A DNA stretch of 7,297 bases from Nitrospirota bacterium (GTDB lineage: Bacteria > Nitrospirota > Thermodesulfovibrionia > Thermodesulfovibrionales > JdFR-86), in NCBI GenBank assembly GCA_030667205.1, contig DAOUWH010000068.1, positions 1 to 7,297 on the forward strand. Reading direction: 5' to 3'. Shown here piece by piece: positions 1-5,946 of the stretch. Each line of letters starts with the position of its first letter. Within the stretch, counting starts at the first letter, position 1. The notes beneath the pieces were generated by a model. That model was not told the DNA's origin. It made no database searches and saw nothing but the letters and a program-made list of their open reading frames with translations. A program made the translations under genes and the position numbers.

Positions 1-542
1 CGGCGGTTGCCTTCGTCCTGGACAACAAGGACTTCAAGCCCACAGTGACGAGGTCTTCCGACGAGCTTGCGGGCGAGCTTTACCTGCCGTTTGAGGTCTA
101 CGAGAAGTACAAGACCTACTCCACGATGCCGGATATCAACCCCAACTACATCAAGCCCAAGATGCTGCAGGCAAGGCTGCAGAAGATCGGAGACGAGTAC
201 TTCGGCGGCATCTCCACATGGTACATGACCTCAAAGACCATGCTGGAGGCGGGCCTTAAGCAGCTTGAAATGCTCAAAGAGGACGCCGACCTTACGGGCG
301 CGGCCAACCTCCACGAGCTCATGAGGGCATGGGAGAACTACCACAGGATTTGGTCGCTTGAGGCACACGCCAAGCACATCCTCTTCAGGGAAGAGTCGAG
401 GTACCCCGGCTACTACTACAGGGGCGACCACCTCGCAATCGACGACGCCAACTGGAAGTGCTTCGTGAACTCGAGGTACGATCCCAAGACTGGCGACTGG
501 AACTGCTTCAAGAAAGACTACGTCCAGATGGTTGCTGACTGA
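1..542 (+). CDS. aprA: Adenylylsulfate (APS) reductase alpha subunit, C-terminal part (5' end outside window)
   Basis: AprA is the FAD-containing catalytic subunit of cytoplasmic AprBA, which interconverts APS and sulfite plus AMP. Only the last 179 residues are visible; the frame is open from base 3 to the TGA at 540-542, and full-length AprA is around 650 residues, so most of the FAD domain lies to the left. The visible part matches the AprA C-terminus as I know it: NPNYIKPKMLQARLQKI, then LHELMRAWENYHRIW, FREESRYPGYYYRGD and NWKCFVNSRYDPKTG near the end. The GTG at position 45 is an internal valine codon, not a start. All eight arginines after it use AGG. The gene is followed by a GC-rich hairpin and then qmoABC, the expected partner genes; aprB would be expected just upstream. 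The family call is very secure; the direction of the reaction in this organism cannot be read from the sequence. Confidence 0.96.
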   Translation, partial: AVAFVLDNKDFKPTVTRSSDELAGELYLPFEVYEKYKTYSTMPDINPNYIKPKMLQARLQKIGDEYFGGISTWYMTSKTMLEAGLKQLEMLKEDADLTGAANLHELMRAWENYHRIWSLEAHAKHILFREESRYPGYYYRGDHLAIDDANWKCFVNSRYDPKTGDWNCFKKDYVQMVAD

Positions 543-553
543 TCGGCTACACA

Positions 554-581
554 GAGGCCGGGGCTTAAAGGCCCCGGCCTC
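554..581 (+). terminator. GC-rich hairpin after aprA (terminator or mRNA 3'-end stabiliser)
   Basis: A perfect 11-bp stem (GAGGCCGGGGC at 554-564 with GCCCCGGCCTC at 571-581) closes on a 6-base loop, TTAAAG, starting 11 bases after the aprA stop. There is no T-run behind it (AACATATTA follows), so it is not a textbook intrinsic terminator. It could terminate weakly, or protect the 3' end of an abundant sat/apr message after processing, allowing apr and qmo transcripts to differ in level. The structure is seen directly; the role is inferred. Confidence 0.6.
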
Positions 582-594
582 AACATATTAAGAA

Positions 595-630
595 GCAGTT
601 GGGTTAAGATAGCAAGGCAGTTGGGTTAAG
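595..630 (+). repeat. 14-bp direct repeat upstream of qmoA
   Basis: GCAGTTGGGTTAAG occurs exactly at 595-608 and again at 617-630, a 22-bp step, which is about two helical turns. The second copy supplies part of the left arm of the hairpin that follows, and a related inverted copy (CTTAACCTAA) lies at 662-671. The same-face spacing would suit a regulator binding site, but the motif is not one I recognise. It does not match the TTGTGAA-type half-sites of Rex or HcpR, regulators tied to sulfate-reduction genes in some SRB. Confidence 0.7.
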
Positions 631-672
631 GCTGTTGCCCGCTCAGAAGGCAGGCAGCAGCCTTAACCTAAT
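620..672 (+). promoter_or_regulatory. Long hairpin in the qmoA leader
   Basis: Bases 620-639 can pair with 653-672 over 20 consecutive positions, including three G-U pairs (620/672, 623/669, 635/657), around a 13-base loop. The inner core GGTTAAGGCTG / CAGCCTTAACC is fully Watson-Crick. The stem ends only 5 bases before the GGAGG of qmoA. There is no T-run after it and the gene follows at once, so a leader element fits better than a terminator: an mRNA stabiliser, a translational control structure or, as DNA, an operator. The upstream repeat copy at 599-608 can also pair with 662-671 (10 bp), giving a weaker alternative fold. Confidence 0.6.
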
Positions 673-677
673 AGCAT

Positions 678-682
678 GGAGG
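678..682 (+). promoter_or_regulatory. Shine-Dalgarno site that sets the qmoA start
   Basis: GGAGG lies 5 bases before the ATG at 688. It overlaps the other in-frame ATG at 676, which has no such site in front of it and lies almost against the hairpin. This favours 688 as the start. Confidence 0.8.
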
Positions 683-687
683 TTTTA

Positions 688-1938
688 ATGGCCGAGCAAC
701 GCGTATTGGTGATAGGGGGAGGAATAAGCGGTCTGACCGCCGCCCTTGAGGCGGCAGAGGCAGGCTACGAGGTCCACCTTGTCGAGAAAAACCACTACCT
801 CGGCGGAAGGGTGGCTCAGCTCAACAAGTATTTCCCCAAGCTTTGTCCTCCGGTCTGCGGCCTTGAGATGAATTTCAGGCGCCTCAAGGAAAACCCGAGG
901 ATAAAGTTCTACACGATGTCGGAGGTCGCTGGCATCTCCGGCTCGGAGGGCGATTTCGAGGTTGACGTAAAGGTCAACCCCAGGTTCGTCAACGACAGGT
1001 GCACGGGCTGCAACGCCTGTACCGAGGCGTGTCCGGCCGAGAGGCCCAACGACTTCAACTTCGGCATGGACACCACAAAGTCCGCCTACCTTCCGTTTGA
1101 GCAGGCGTTCCCGTTCAAGTACGTAATCGACGCGGGCAACTGCTCAAAGGACTGCGGCCAGGCCTGCAAGGCGGCTTGCAAGTACAAAGCGATTGACCTT
1201 GACATGAAGGCCGAAACACTTAAGCTCAAGGTCGGCTCGATCGTCACGGCCACCGGCTGGGACCTCTACGACACCAGCAAGGTCGACACCCTTGGCGGCG
1301 GCAAGGCCAGGAACGCGATAACTAACATGCAGATGGAGAGGCTCGCGGCGGTAAACGGCCCCACCGGGGGCAAGATACAGCGCCCATCCGACGGCAAGGA
1401 GCCAAAGAAGGTGGCCTTCGTACAGTGCGCAGGGTCGCGCGACGAGAACCATCTGGCCCATTGCTCCTACATCTGCTGCATGGCCTCGCTGAAGCAGGCC
1501 ACATACCTCAGGGAACAGTACGAAGACTCCGAGGTGGAGATCTTCTATATAGATATAAGGACCCCAGGGCGCTACGAGCAGTTCTACTGGAAAGTCAGGG
1601 ACGACGAGAAAGTGACGCTTACGAAGGGCAAGGTCGCTGCGATTACAGAGGACGCCTCCACCGGAGACGTCACGGTCGAGTACGAGGACGTACTTGCGGG
1701 CAAGAAGCAGAAGAAGACCTTCGACATGGTAGTGCTTGCCGCCGGCATGCAGCCTTCGACAAAGGACTCGGCCATTCCGGGCATATCCCTTACGCCCGAG
1801 GGCTTTGTGCAGCCTTCGGCCTTGAAGGCCGGGATAAGCGCGGTTGGATCGACCAAGAGCCCCGTTGACGTTCAACGCTCTGTGCAGGACGCCACAGGCG
1901 CTGCGCTCAAGAGCATCCAGACCCTGGTGAGGAGGTAG
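688..1938 (+). CDS. qmoA: QmoA, HdrA-like flavoprotein subunit of the quinone-interacting oxidoreductase complex
   Basis: QmoA is one of two cytoplasmic HdrA-related flavoproteins of QmoABC, thought to carry electrons between membrane menaquinol and APS reductase. The product is 416 residues, near the usual QmoA length. An FAD-binding Rossmann motif (VLVIGGGISGL) opens the protein at about 7-16. Cys53 and Cys57 follow, then a ferredoxin-like CTGCNACTEACP at 105-116 and a second cysteine group at 152, 156, 160 and 164, in the inserted iron-sulfur region known from HdrA. The HdrA signature FVQCAGSR (Cys247) with HCSYICC (Cys259, 263, 264) comes next, and the C-terminal DATGAALKSIQ closes the FAD fold. 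The ATG at 688 is preferred over 676 because of GGAGG at 678-682 and because MAEQRVLV fits the family start. The stop lies 3 bases before qmoB, so the two are probably translationally coupled. Confidence 0.95.
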   Translation: MAEQRVLVIGGGISGLTAALEAAEAGYEVHLVEKNHYLGGRVAQLNKYFPKLCPPVCGLEMNFRRLKENPRIKFYTMSEVAGISGSEGDFEVDVKVNPRFVNDRCTGCNACTEACPAERPNDFNFGMDTTKSAYLPFEQAFPFKYVIDAGNCSKDCGQACKAACKYKAIDLDMKAETLKLKVGSIVTATGWDLYDTSKVDTLGGGKARNAITNMQMERLAAVNGPTGGKIQRPSDGKEPKKVAFVQCAGSRDENHLAHCSYICCMASLKQATYLREQYEDSEVEIFYIDIRTPGRYEQFYWKVRDDEKVTLTKGKVAAITEDASTGDVTVEYEDVLAGKKQKKTFDMVVLAAGMQPSTKDSAIPGISLTPEGFVQPSALKAGISAVGSTKSPVDVQRSVQDATGAALKSIQTLVRR

Positions 1939-1941
1939 ACG

Positions 1942-4188
1942 ATGGAAAAAGATTTCGGCGTATATATATGTAAAGGCTGCGGCATCGCGGATATGGTGGA
2001 CGTGGAGAAGTTGGTCTCCGATGTGGCAAGCAACACGAAGGTGCCTGCCGAGAAGTTCAAGGTACTCGACATAGCTTGCAGCCCCGAGGGCGTCGAGGCC
2101 ATAAAGGCCGACGTCAGCGGAGGCGTAAACACGGTTACCATAGCCGCCTGCTCCCCGAGGGTGAAGTTCGAGGAGTTCGACCTCCCCGGCTGCATTGTGG
2201 AGAGGGCCAACATCAGGGAGTTCTGCGCGTGGAGCCAGGAAAAGGCCACAGAGGAGACCCCCGAGGAGTACCACCCCCAGATGACGGCTACAGACTACGT
2301 CACTATGGGTATAGTAAAGACCCAGAAGGTCGACCTCCCCGAGCCGAACATACTTGAGGACCTGTCAAAGACGATAATGGTCGTCGGCGGCGGCACGGCC
2401 GGCCTTACGGCCGCGCTGGATGCGGCTGCTGCGGGCTACGACGTTGTGATCGTCGAGAAAGAGGCCGAGCTCGGCGGCTACGGGGCAAAGCTCTACAAGC
2501 AGGCCCCCATGGAGCACCCCTACGAGGAGCTCGAGGAGCCGATAGTATTCAAGAAGATAAAGGAGGTAGAGGCAAACGACAGGATAAAGGTCTACACCTC
2601 CGCAAAGATAGACAAGACCGAGGGCCAGCCGGGTCTCTTTGACGTGACCGTTAGCACAAACGGCTCGTCCGAGACCTTCAAGGCCGGCGCGATCGTGCTT
2701 GCCGCGGGCTGGAAGCCCTACGACGCCACGAAGCTCACACACCTGGGCTACGGAAAGCCCAACGTGATTACCAGCCTTGAGCTGGAGGAGATTGCCAAGA
2801 AGGGCAAGATAGTCAGGCCCTCCGACGGCAAGGCGGCAAAGAAGGTGGCCTTCATCCAGTGCGCCGGCTCAAGGGACCCGGAGCATCTTCCCTATTGCTC
2901 GTCCTTCTGCTGCGCGACGTCTTTAAAGCAGGCCAGGTACGTAAGGGAGGCCGATGACGACGCGGCGGCCTACATATTCTATAAGGACGTCAGGACGCCC
3001 GGGCAGACGGAAATTTTCTACAAGAACATGCAGAACGACCCCGGCGTGATGCTCACGAAGGCCGAGGTCACCGGCATAAGCGAGGCCCCCGGCGGCAACC
3101 TCTTCGTGGAGGCGGAAGACACCCTCCTTGGAGAGAAAATTAAGGTCGAGGCCGACCTCGTGGTGCTCGCCGTGGGCGTTGTGCCCAACACGAGGGAGTA
3201 TCAGGAGTACCAGGACAACCTCACCCTGGAGTCATCCAAGGGAGACGCCGCGAAGAATGCTTTCCTGGAGGCCAACCCGGAGCCCGAAGGCATACTGGGC
3301 CTCACATACAAGCAGGGGCCGGAGCTTCCCTCTCTTGAGGGCGGCTACGGTTTTGCCGACAGCAACTTCATATGCTTCCAGTACGAGACCAGGAGGACCG
3401 GCATCTACGCCGCTGGCATGGTGAGGCAGCCCATGACGATGGCCGACGCGGCAAACGACGCCACCGGCGCGGCGCTGAAGGCCATACAGTGCGTGGAGCA
3501 CGTGGCCCAGGGCATCGCGGTTCATCCGAGGGCATGGGACACCACGTTCCCCGACCCCCTGATGACGAAATGCACCTCCTGCAAGCGCTGCACGGATGAG
3601 TGCCCCTTCGGCGCGATAGACGAGGATGAAAAGGGCACGCCGTTTTTCAAGATCAACCGTTGCCGCCGATGCGGCACATGCATGGGCGCCTGTCCCGAGA
3701 GGATTGTCTACTTCAAGGACTTCAGCGTCGACATAGTGGGCTCCATGCTCAAGAGCATCGAGGTCCCGGATGAAGGCTTCAGGGTCTTAGTGCTCGCGTG
3801 CGAGAACGACGCCTACCCGGCCATCGACACCGCGGCCTTCAGGGGCAAGAAGATACATCCGGCCGTGAGGATTATCCCGGTGAGGTGCCTTGGCGCCACG
3901 AACCTCGTCTGGGTTGCGGACTCCTTCTCAAGGGGCATGGACGGGCTACTGCTTCTGGGGTGCAAGTTCGGCGAGGACTACCAGTGCCACTTCGTGAAGG
4001 GCTCCGAGCTTGCCGACAACCGCTTCAGCAAGGTGCAGGATACCCTCGACAGGCTGCAGCTCGAGGCCGATCGTTGCCAGATGATACAGGTGGGGATAAA
4101 CGATTACGACAAAATCCCGGATATAATCGGCGAGTTCGTCGGGAAAATAGAAGACGTGTTCGGTCCGAACCCGTTTAAGGGATTTTAA
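1942..4188 (+). CDS. qmoB: QmoB, HdrA/MvhD-like flavin and iron-sulfur subunit of Qmo
   Basis: QmoB is the second HdrA-like subunit of Qmo; the 748-residue product has the family's usual size and layout. The N-terminal domain carries CKGCG (Cys10, Cys13), Cys46 and Cys70, as in HdrA. The FAD domain begins with VVGGGTAGL at about 147-155 and contains FIQCAGSR (Cys307) and CSSFCC (Cys319, 323, 324), with DATGAALKAIQ at about 506-516. Two [4Fe-4S] ferredoxin motifs follow: Cys544, 547, 550, 554 and Cys574, 577, 580, 584. The C-terminal 150 residues are MvhD-like, the hydrogenase-delta domain that binds a [2Fe-2S] cluster, with Cys620, 649, 674 and 682 as visible candidates. Unlike QmoA it lacks the cysteine-rich insertion in the middle of the FAD domain. 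GGAGG at 1931-1935, inside the last qmoA codons, lies 6 bases before the ATG. A 44-base gap separates it from qmoC. Confidence 0.96.
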   Translation: MEKDFGVYICKGCGIADMVDVEKLVSDVASNTKVPAEKFKVLDIACSPEGVEAIKADVSGGVNTVTIAACSPRVKFEEFDLPGCIVERANIREFCAWSQEKATEETPEEYHPQMTATDYVTMGIVKTQKVDLPEPNILEDLSKTIMVVGGGTAGLTAALDAAAAGYDVVIVEKEAELGGYGAKLYKQAPMEHPYEELEEPIVFKKIKEVEANDRIKVYTSAKIDKTEGQPGLFDVTVSTNGSSETFKAGAIVLAAGWKPYDATKLTHLGYGKPNVITSLELEEIAKKGKIVRPSDGKAAKKVAFIQCAGSRDPEHLPYCSSFCCATSLKQARYVREADDDAAAYIFYKDVRTPGQTEIFYKNMQNDPGVMLTKAEVTGISEAPGGNLFVEAEDTLLGEKIKVEADLVVLAVGVVPNTREYQEYQDNLTLESSKGDAAKNAFLEANPEPEGILGLTYKQGPELPSLEGGYGFADSNFICFQYETRRTGIYAAGMVRQPMTMADAANDATGAALKAIQCVEHVAQGIAVHPRAWDTTFPDPLMTKCTSCKRCTDECPFGAIDEDEKGTPFFKINRCRRCGTCMGACPERIVYFKDFSVDIVGSMLKSIEVPDEGFRVLVLACENDAYPAIDTAAFRGKKIHPAVRIIPVRCLGATNLVWVADSFSRGMDGLLLLGCKFGEDYQCHFVKGSELADNRFSKVQDTLDRLQLEADRCQMIQVGINDYDKIPDIIGEFVGKIEDVFGPNPFKGF

Positions 4189-4220
4189 GATAGAAATGAA
4201 AGAGGTCTTAAAAGTTTACA

Positions 4221-4225
4221 GGAGG
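4221..4225 (+). promoter_or_regulatory. Shine-Dalgarno site that sets the qmoC start
   Basis: GGAGG is 7 bases from the ATG at 4233 but only 1 base from the in-frame ATG at 4227, too close for normal initiation. The start is therefore placed at 4233. Confidence 0.75.
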
Positions 4226-4232
4226 CATGGGA

Positions 4233-5417
4233 ATGACTGATACTGAAACGGTTGAAACGACTGAGACTACTGAAACGGTTGAGAAGGTCGAAAAGGTTGA
4301 AAAACTAATACAGCCCGACCTTCAATTCGCTAAGGACGTGGTAGCCGCGGGCGGCGACTCTCTTAAAAAGTGCTACCAGTGCGCGACCTGCACTGTCGTG
4401 TGCAACGTCACCCCCGAGGACAACCCCTTCCCGAGGAAGGAGATGGTGCAGGCCCAGTGGGGACTAAAGGACGAGCTTTACAGTAACCCCGACATCTGGC
4501 TCTGCCACCAGTGCAGCGACTGCACGGCATACTGCCCGAGGGGCGCAAAGCCCGGCGAGGTGCTTGGGGCGATAAGAAAGATGAGCCTCCAGGAGTTCGC
4601 GACCCCGAGTATCCTTTCGAAACTCGTGGGGAGCCCGAGCGGGCTGCTGGTACTGCTTGCCCTGCCCGTCGTGATACTGCTTGGGCTGATAAGCGCGTTT
4701 GGCAACTTCCCCTCCAAGCTTCCGCTGGGGGACGAGATAGTCTATGCCGAGTTTGCTCCTACGCTGTTAGCCATTGACCTGCCTTTCACGATAGCGTTCT
4801 TTTTCGCGCTAGCTATGTTTTTCCTGGGCATAAAGAACTATTGGGGGGCAATGGCGGAGGGAAAGAAGCTCAGCGGCAGCGTAATAGCCAGCATAAAAGG
4901 CGTGATAGTGGAAATACTCACGCATACCAGGTTCGACAAGTGCGATTTAATACCGAAACGCAAGATCTCTCATATGCTCCTTCTTTACAGCTTCCTGATT
5001 CTCGCCGTGGCAACGGGGATTGGGTTTGCGCGTGAGTGGGGACATCTGCTGGGGATGGAGCTTGAGCACCCGCTTTACATCCCGATGAAGATACTCGGAA
5101 ATATCGGCGCCGTGGCGCTCTTGCTGGGCCTGGCTATTGTCATCACAAACAGGTTTGCCAAGGCCGCGCAGCTCGGCCTCGGAAGCTACTTCGACTGGTT
5201 GCTTATACTTGTAATATCCACAGTTGCCGTAACCGGCACGATGGCCGAGCTTTTAAGGATTGGCAATTATGCGCCTGTTGCCTACTGGGTGTACTTCATC
5301 CACCTCGTGAGCGTTTTCTTCCTGTTCGCGTACGCGCCGTACTCCAAGATGGCGCACATGCTATACAGGGCAACGGCGATGGTGTTTTCGAAGATGACAG
5401 GCAGGAACGGAGCCTGA
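4233..5417 (+). CDS. qmoC: QmoC, membrane cytochrome b / HdrC-like subunit of Qmo
   Basis: QmoC anchors the Qmo complex in the membrane and exchanges electrons with menaquinol through hemes b. The product is 394 residues. After a low-complexity N-terminus (4-24) comes an HdrC-like domain with two cysteine quartets, CYQCATCTVVC (Cys47, 50, 53, 57) and CHQCSDCTAYCP (Cys91, 94, 97, 101), for two [4Fe-4S] clusters. About six membrane segments follow, near 137-156, 181-200, 247-263, 284-305, 321-339 and 349-368, resembling the HdrE / NarI-type cytochrome b fold. Histidines at 231, 247, 271, 279, 357 and 375 are candidates for heme ligands; which ones serve cannot be told by eye. The start at 4233 is chosen from the Shine-Dalgarno spacing. 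The stop overlaps the next ATG by one base (TGATG), which implies translational coupling to the CBS gene. Confidence 0.95.
   Translation: MTDTETVETTETTETVEKVEKVEKLIQPDLQFAKDVVAAGGDSLKKCYQCATCTVVCNVTPEDNPFPRKEMVQAQWGLKDELYSNPDIWLCHQCSDCTAYCPRGAKPGEVLGAIRKMSLQEFATPSILSKLVGSPSGLLVLLALPVVILLGLISAFGNFPSKLPLGDEIVYAEFAPTLLAIDLPFTIAFFFALAMFFLGIKNYWGAMAEGKKLSGSVIASIKGVIVEILTHTRFDKCDLIPKRKISHMLLLYSFLILAVATGIGFAREWGHLLGMELEHPLYIPMKILGNIGAVALLLGLAIVITNRFAKAAQLGLGSYFDWLLILVISTVAVTGTMAELLRIGNYAPVAYWVYFIHLVSVFFLFAYAPYSKMAHMLYRATAMVFSKMTGRNGA
4242..4304 (+). repeat. Seven tandem 9-bp units encoding the QmoC N-terminal tract
   Basis: Seven in-frame 9-base units encode tripeptides of pattern xEx: four of TET/VET type followed by three VEK. 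The third codon position varies (GAA/GAG, ACG/ACT, AAG/AAA), so the array is not a fresh duplication, although ACTGAAACGGTTGA recurs exactly at 4242-4255 and 4269-4282. The unit length keeps the frame, so copy number could change by slippage without breaking qmoC. Confidence 0.8.
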
Positions 5418-5851
5418 TGGTATCGACGGTCAGGTCTATCATAAAGGACAAGGGCCTTGAGGTTATCGCCGTTGACAGCGAGGCCACCGTGACCCAGGCC
5501 ATCAGCAAGATGGTCGAGAGGAACATCGGAGCAGTCCTTGTAATGGAAGAGGGCAACCCCAGCGGCATGTTCACCGAGAGGGACGTGCTGAATTGCTGGG
5601 AGGCAAATAAGGGATTCGACGTCCCGGTCAAGGAAGTAATGACCAGGGACCTCTTTGCGGTAGAGGCAGACGAAGATGTCAGCAACGTAATGTCCATCAT
5701 GATCCAGAAGAGCATCAGGCATCTGCCCGTGGCGGACAAGGGCGCTGTAGTCAGTGTGATTTCCATAAGGGACGTAGTGAGGGCACAGGTAAGTTCGCTT
5801 GAGGCCGAGGTGCATTATCTCACGGAGTTCATAACCTCCAAGTTCACTTGA
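5417..5851 (+). CDS. Two-CBS-domain protein coupled to qmoC
   Basis: A small soluble protein of 144 residues made almost wholly of a CBS (Bateman) pair. CBS1 spans about 6-66 and ends in SGMFTERDVL (49-58); CBS2 starts at VKEVMTRD (71-78) and ends in SVISIRDVV (113-121). The T/S-x-R-D pattern at the end of each repeat is the usual ribose/phosphate-contacting motif of nucleotide-binding CBS proteins. No catalytic, DNA-binding or membrane domain is attached. Its ATG overlaps the qmoC stop, with GGAG at 5409-5412, so it is likely made together with QmoC. CBS pairs often sense AMP, ADP or ATP, and AprBA releases AMP, so an adenylate-responsive role around Qmo, Apr or HppA is plausible; this is inference. 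The last 17 residues fall within a 49-bp tandem duplication that shifts the frame, so the C-terminus is probably altered relative to its ancestor. Confidence 0.88.
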   Translation: MVSTVRSIIKDKGLEVIAVDSEATVTQAISKMVERNIGAVLVMEEGNPSGMFTERDVLNCWEANKGFDVPVKEVMTRDLFAVEADEDVSNVMSIMIQKSIRHLPVADKGAVVSVISIRDVVRAQVSSLEAEVHYLTEFITSKFT

Positions 5852-5888
5852 GGACGAGGTGCATTATCTCAAGGAGCTCATAACCTCG
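5791..5888 (+). repeat. 49-bp imperfect tandem duplication at the 3' end of the CBS gene
   Basis: Units at 5791-5839 and 5840-5888 agree at 44 of 49 positions; the differences are at unit positions 7, 15, 33, 38 and 49. As 49 is not a multiple of three, the second unit is out of frame with the CBS gene, and its ACTTGA brings in the stop codon at 5849-5851. The five differences argue against a very recent duplication or a simple assembly stutter. Confidence 0.92.
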
Positions 5889-5921
5889 GCAGGGCAAATA
5901 GATATAGGGAGGGTTAAGTAA
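5847..5921 (+). pseudogene. Probable relic of the original CBS-protein C-terminus
   Basis: Read in the frame that corresponds to the first unit, the second 49-bp copy encodes LEDEVHYLKELITS, parallel to LEAEVHYLTEFITS in the current protein, then AGQIDIGRVK and a TAA at 5919-5921. Removing one unit would join this tail to the CBS gene and give a protein of about 151 residues ending 25 bases before hppA. The tail now lies after the CBS stop with no start or ribosome site of its own, so it is likely untranslated. The alternative is that the present SKFT ending is the normal one and the downstream reading is partly chance. Confidence 0.55.
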
Positions 5922-5946
5922 AAATAACCACTATCAGGAGGGATAA

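Noticed and set aside
45..47. GTG as the start of a short independent gene
   Set aside because: The frame is open upstream to the window edge and the upstream residues continue AprA, so this is an internal valine.
676..678. ATG as the qmoA start
   Set aside because: It overlaps the GGAGG that serves the ATG at 688 and has no ribosome site of its own.
582..687. A sigma-70 type promoter for qmoA
   Set aside because: TTGGGT and TAAGAT words are present but not at a convincing -35/-10 spacing; I could not support a specific promoter.
1144..2274. A 376-codon open frame on the minus strand across the qmoA/qmoB junction
   Set aside because: It lies antisense to two clearly conserved genes, its translation has no recognisable family features, and long antisense frames are expected opposite GC-rich third positions.
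4227..4229. ATG as the qmoC start
   Set aside because: Only one base separates it from GGAGG; the ATG at 4233 has normal spacing. It would add just two residues, so a small doubt remains.
5282..5815. Overlapping minus-strand open frames opposite qmoC and the CBS gene
   Set aside because: They mirror real coding sequence, have no plausible ribosome site or conserved motif, and the two frames conflict with each other.
5912..5929. Short inverted repeat GGTTA / TAACC before hppA as a terminator or operator
   Set aside because: A 5-bp AT-rich stem with an 8-base loop is too weak to separate from chance.
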